Origin: Bradyrhizobium sp. AZCC 2262
GTDB taxonomy: Bacteria; Pseudomonadota; Alphaproteobacteria; Rhizobiales; Xanthobacteraceae
Assembly: GCF_036924535.1 (NCBI RefSeq)
Contig: NZ_JAZHRT010000001.1
Coordinates: 7,006,001-7,070,000 of the forward strand
DNA length: 64,000 bases
Direction of reading: 5' to 3'
The position numbers were made by a program, and so were the translations under genes. The notes below the pieces were generated by a model, which saw nothing but the letters and a program-made list of their open reading frames with translations, did no database searches and was not told the DNA's origin. The number at the start of each line of letters is the position of its first letter. Within the stretch, counting starts at the first letter, position 1. Below, in pieces: positions 63,690 through 64,000 of this stretch.

Positions 63690-64000
63690 CTACGCCGCCT
63701 TCAGCCGGTAATGGCTGACGCCCCACTCGCTGCCGTCGGCGTAACCGAACAGGCCTGCGGTGGCGAGAAGGAACCAGCGCCAGCGCCGCATCCACAACAC
63801 GGTCTCGTCGCCATGGACCTTGCGAAGCACGCGCTCGATTTCGACGCGATGCGAGTCGAAGTTTTCAAGCCAATCCTGCGCGGTGCGCTGATAGTGCACG
63901 CCGCTCCAGCGCCATTCCTTTTCGACCCCGAACAGGTCGGCATATTGCCGGATCAGATGATGGCTCGGCATCACGCCGCCGGTAAAGAAACGTTGTGCGA
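63690..64000 (-). CDS. Cyclopropane-fatty-acyl-phospholipid synthase-like methyltransferase, 3' end
   Basis: Only the last ~104 codons lie in the window; the frame is open to the right edge. The start of the visible part (QRFFTGGVMPSHHLIRQYADLFGVEKEWRWSGVHYQRTAQDWLENFD) and the C-terminus WRWFLLATAGLFGYADGSEWGVSHYRLK are typical of CFA synthase-like enzymes, which methylate unsaturated phospholipid acyl chains with SAM. Confidence 0.88.
   Translation of the reverse strand, partial: AQRFFTGGVMPSHHLIRQYADLFGVEKEWRWSGVHYQRTAQDWLENFDSHRVEIERVLRKVHGDETVLWMRRWRWFLLATAGLFGYADGSEWGVSHYRLKAA

Noticed and set aside
1..64000. CRISPR arrays, tRNA/rRNA genes, IS elements, integrases
   Set aside because: No spaced direct repeats, cloverleaf-like segments, transposase motifs or tyrosine/serine recombinase motifs were seen. 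The repeats present are palindromic intergenic elements.

Overview
The window is high-GC chromosomal DNA of an alphaproteobacterium, almost certainly Bradyrhizobium or a close relative. This rests on gene content (iorAB plus a triheme cytochrome c, the ybgC/ruvBAC neighbourhood, a zapA / 6S RNA / 5-FCL arrangement, a tkt-gap-pgk-fba cluster, DUF2852, DUF4164 and DUF6869 proteins) and on the palindromic intergenic repeats typical of these genomes. No plasmid, phage, IS or CRISPR hallmark is visible. Genus assignment is inference.

Layout. 1-3.9 kb: a class III adenylate cyclase cut by the window edge, a probably frameshifted hypothetical, DUF2852 and a TetR regulator with two matching palindromes. 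4-18 kb: small YCII (DGPF), SnoaL, GST, DoxX, SRPBCC and VOC proteins around an ECF42-type sigma factor. Four of these transcription units carry the same promoter-like signature (TGTCGG, 17 nt, CGTC), so they look like one sigma regulon. Interspersed are a DHFR-like/HxlR divergent pair, a low-GC trypsin-like protease, a frameshifted cupin gene, an SDR and the cobS/cobC-like versus cobT cobalamin genes. 18-27 kb: a 2-hydroxyacid dehydrogenase, two MFS transporters, an MBL hydrolase, a TetR/GST divergent pair, and DUF1348-TetR with a perfect operator palindrome. 27-32 kb: ybgC, a Tat-exported phosphoesterase, a DUF6869 protein and ruvB-(cytidine deaminase-like)-ruvA-ruvC. 32-39.7 kb: a TylF-like methyltransferase, an MBL protein, yebC, two soluble chemoreceptor-like proteins (one with PilZ) and a membrane cNMP-binding protein. 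39.9-44 kb: iorA-iorB-cytochrome c. 43.9-46.4 kb: ymdB, 5-FCL, a 6S-like RNA, zapA, DUF4164. 46.7-56.1 kb: central carbon genes tkt, gap, pgk, class II fba, class I fba, then a ThiE-like protein, a SEL1-repeat protein and suhB. 56.3-58.9 kb: a low-GC three-gene islet. 59-63.4 kb: an RND efflux pump. The right edge holds the 3' end of a CFA synthase-like gene.

Two parts stand out. First, the islet at 56573-58853 is a tight operon of an apparently complete QueC-like enzyme, a protein joining a DUF6884/ArcS-like CSKTK domain to a GIY-YIG-like nuclease domain, and a short SIR2-like protein. It sits just after suhB and behind a decayed copy of the suhB 3' end. It looks like a 7-deazaguanine-linked defence or modification cassette whose last gene has been cut short. 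Second, the ECF42 sigma factor can be linked by sequence to four promoters over about 12 kb that drive detoxification-type proteins.

Limits: everything was read by eye. Family names come from motif recognition, not database searches, and GC differences are impressions.
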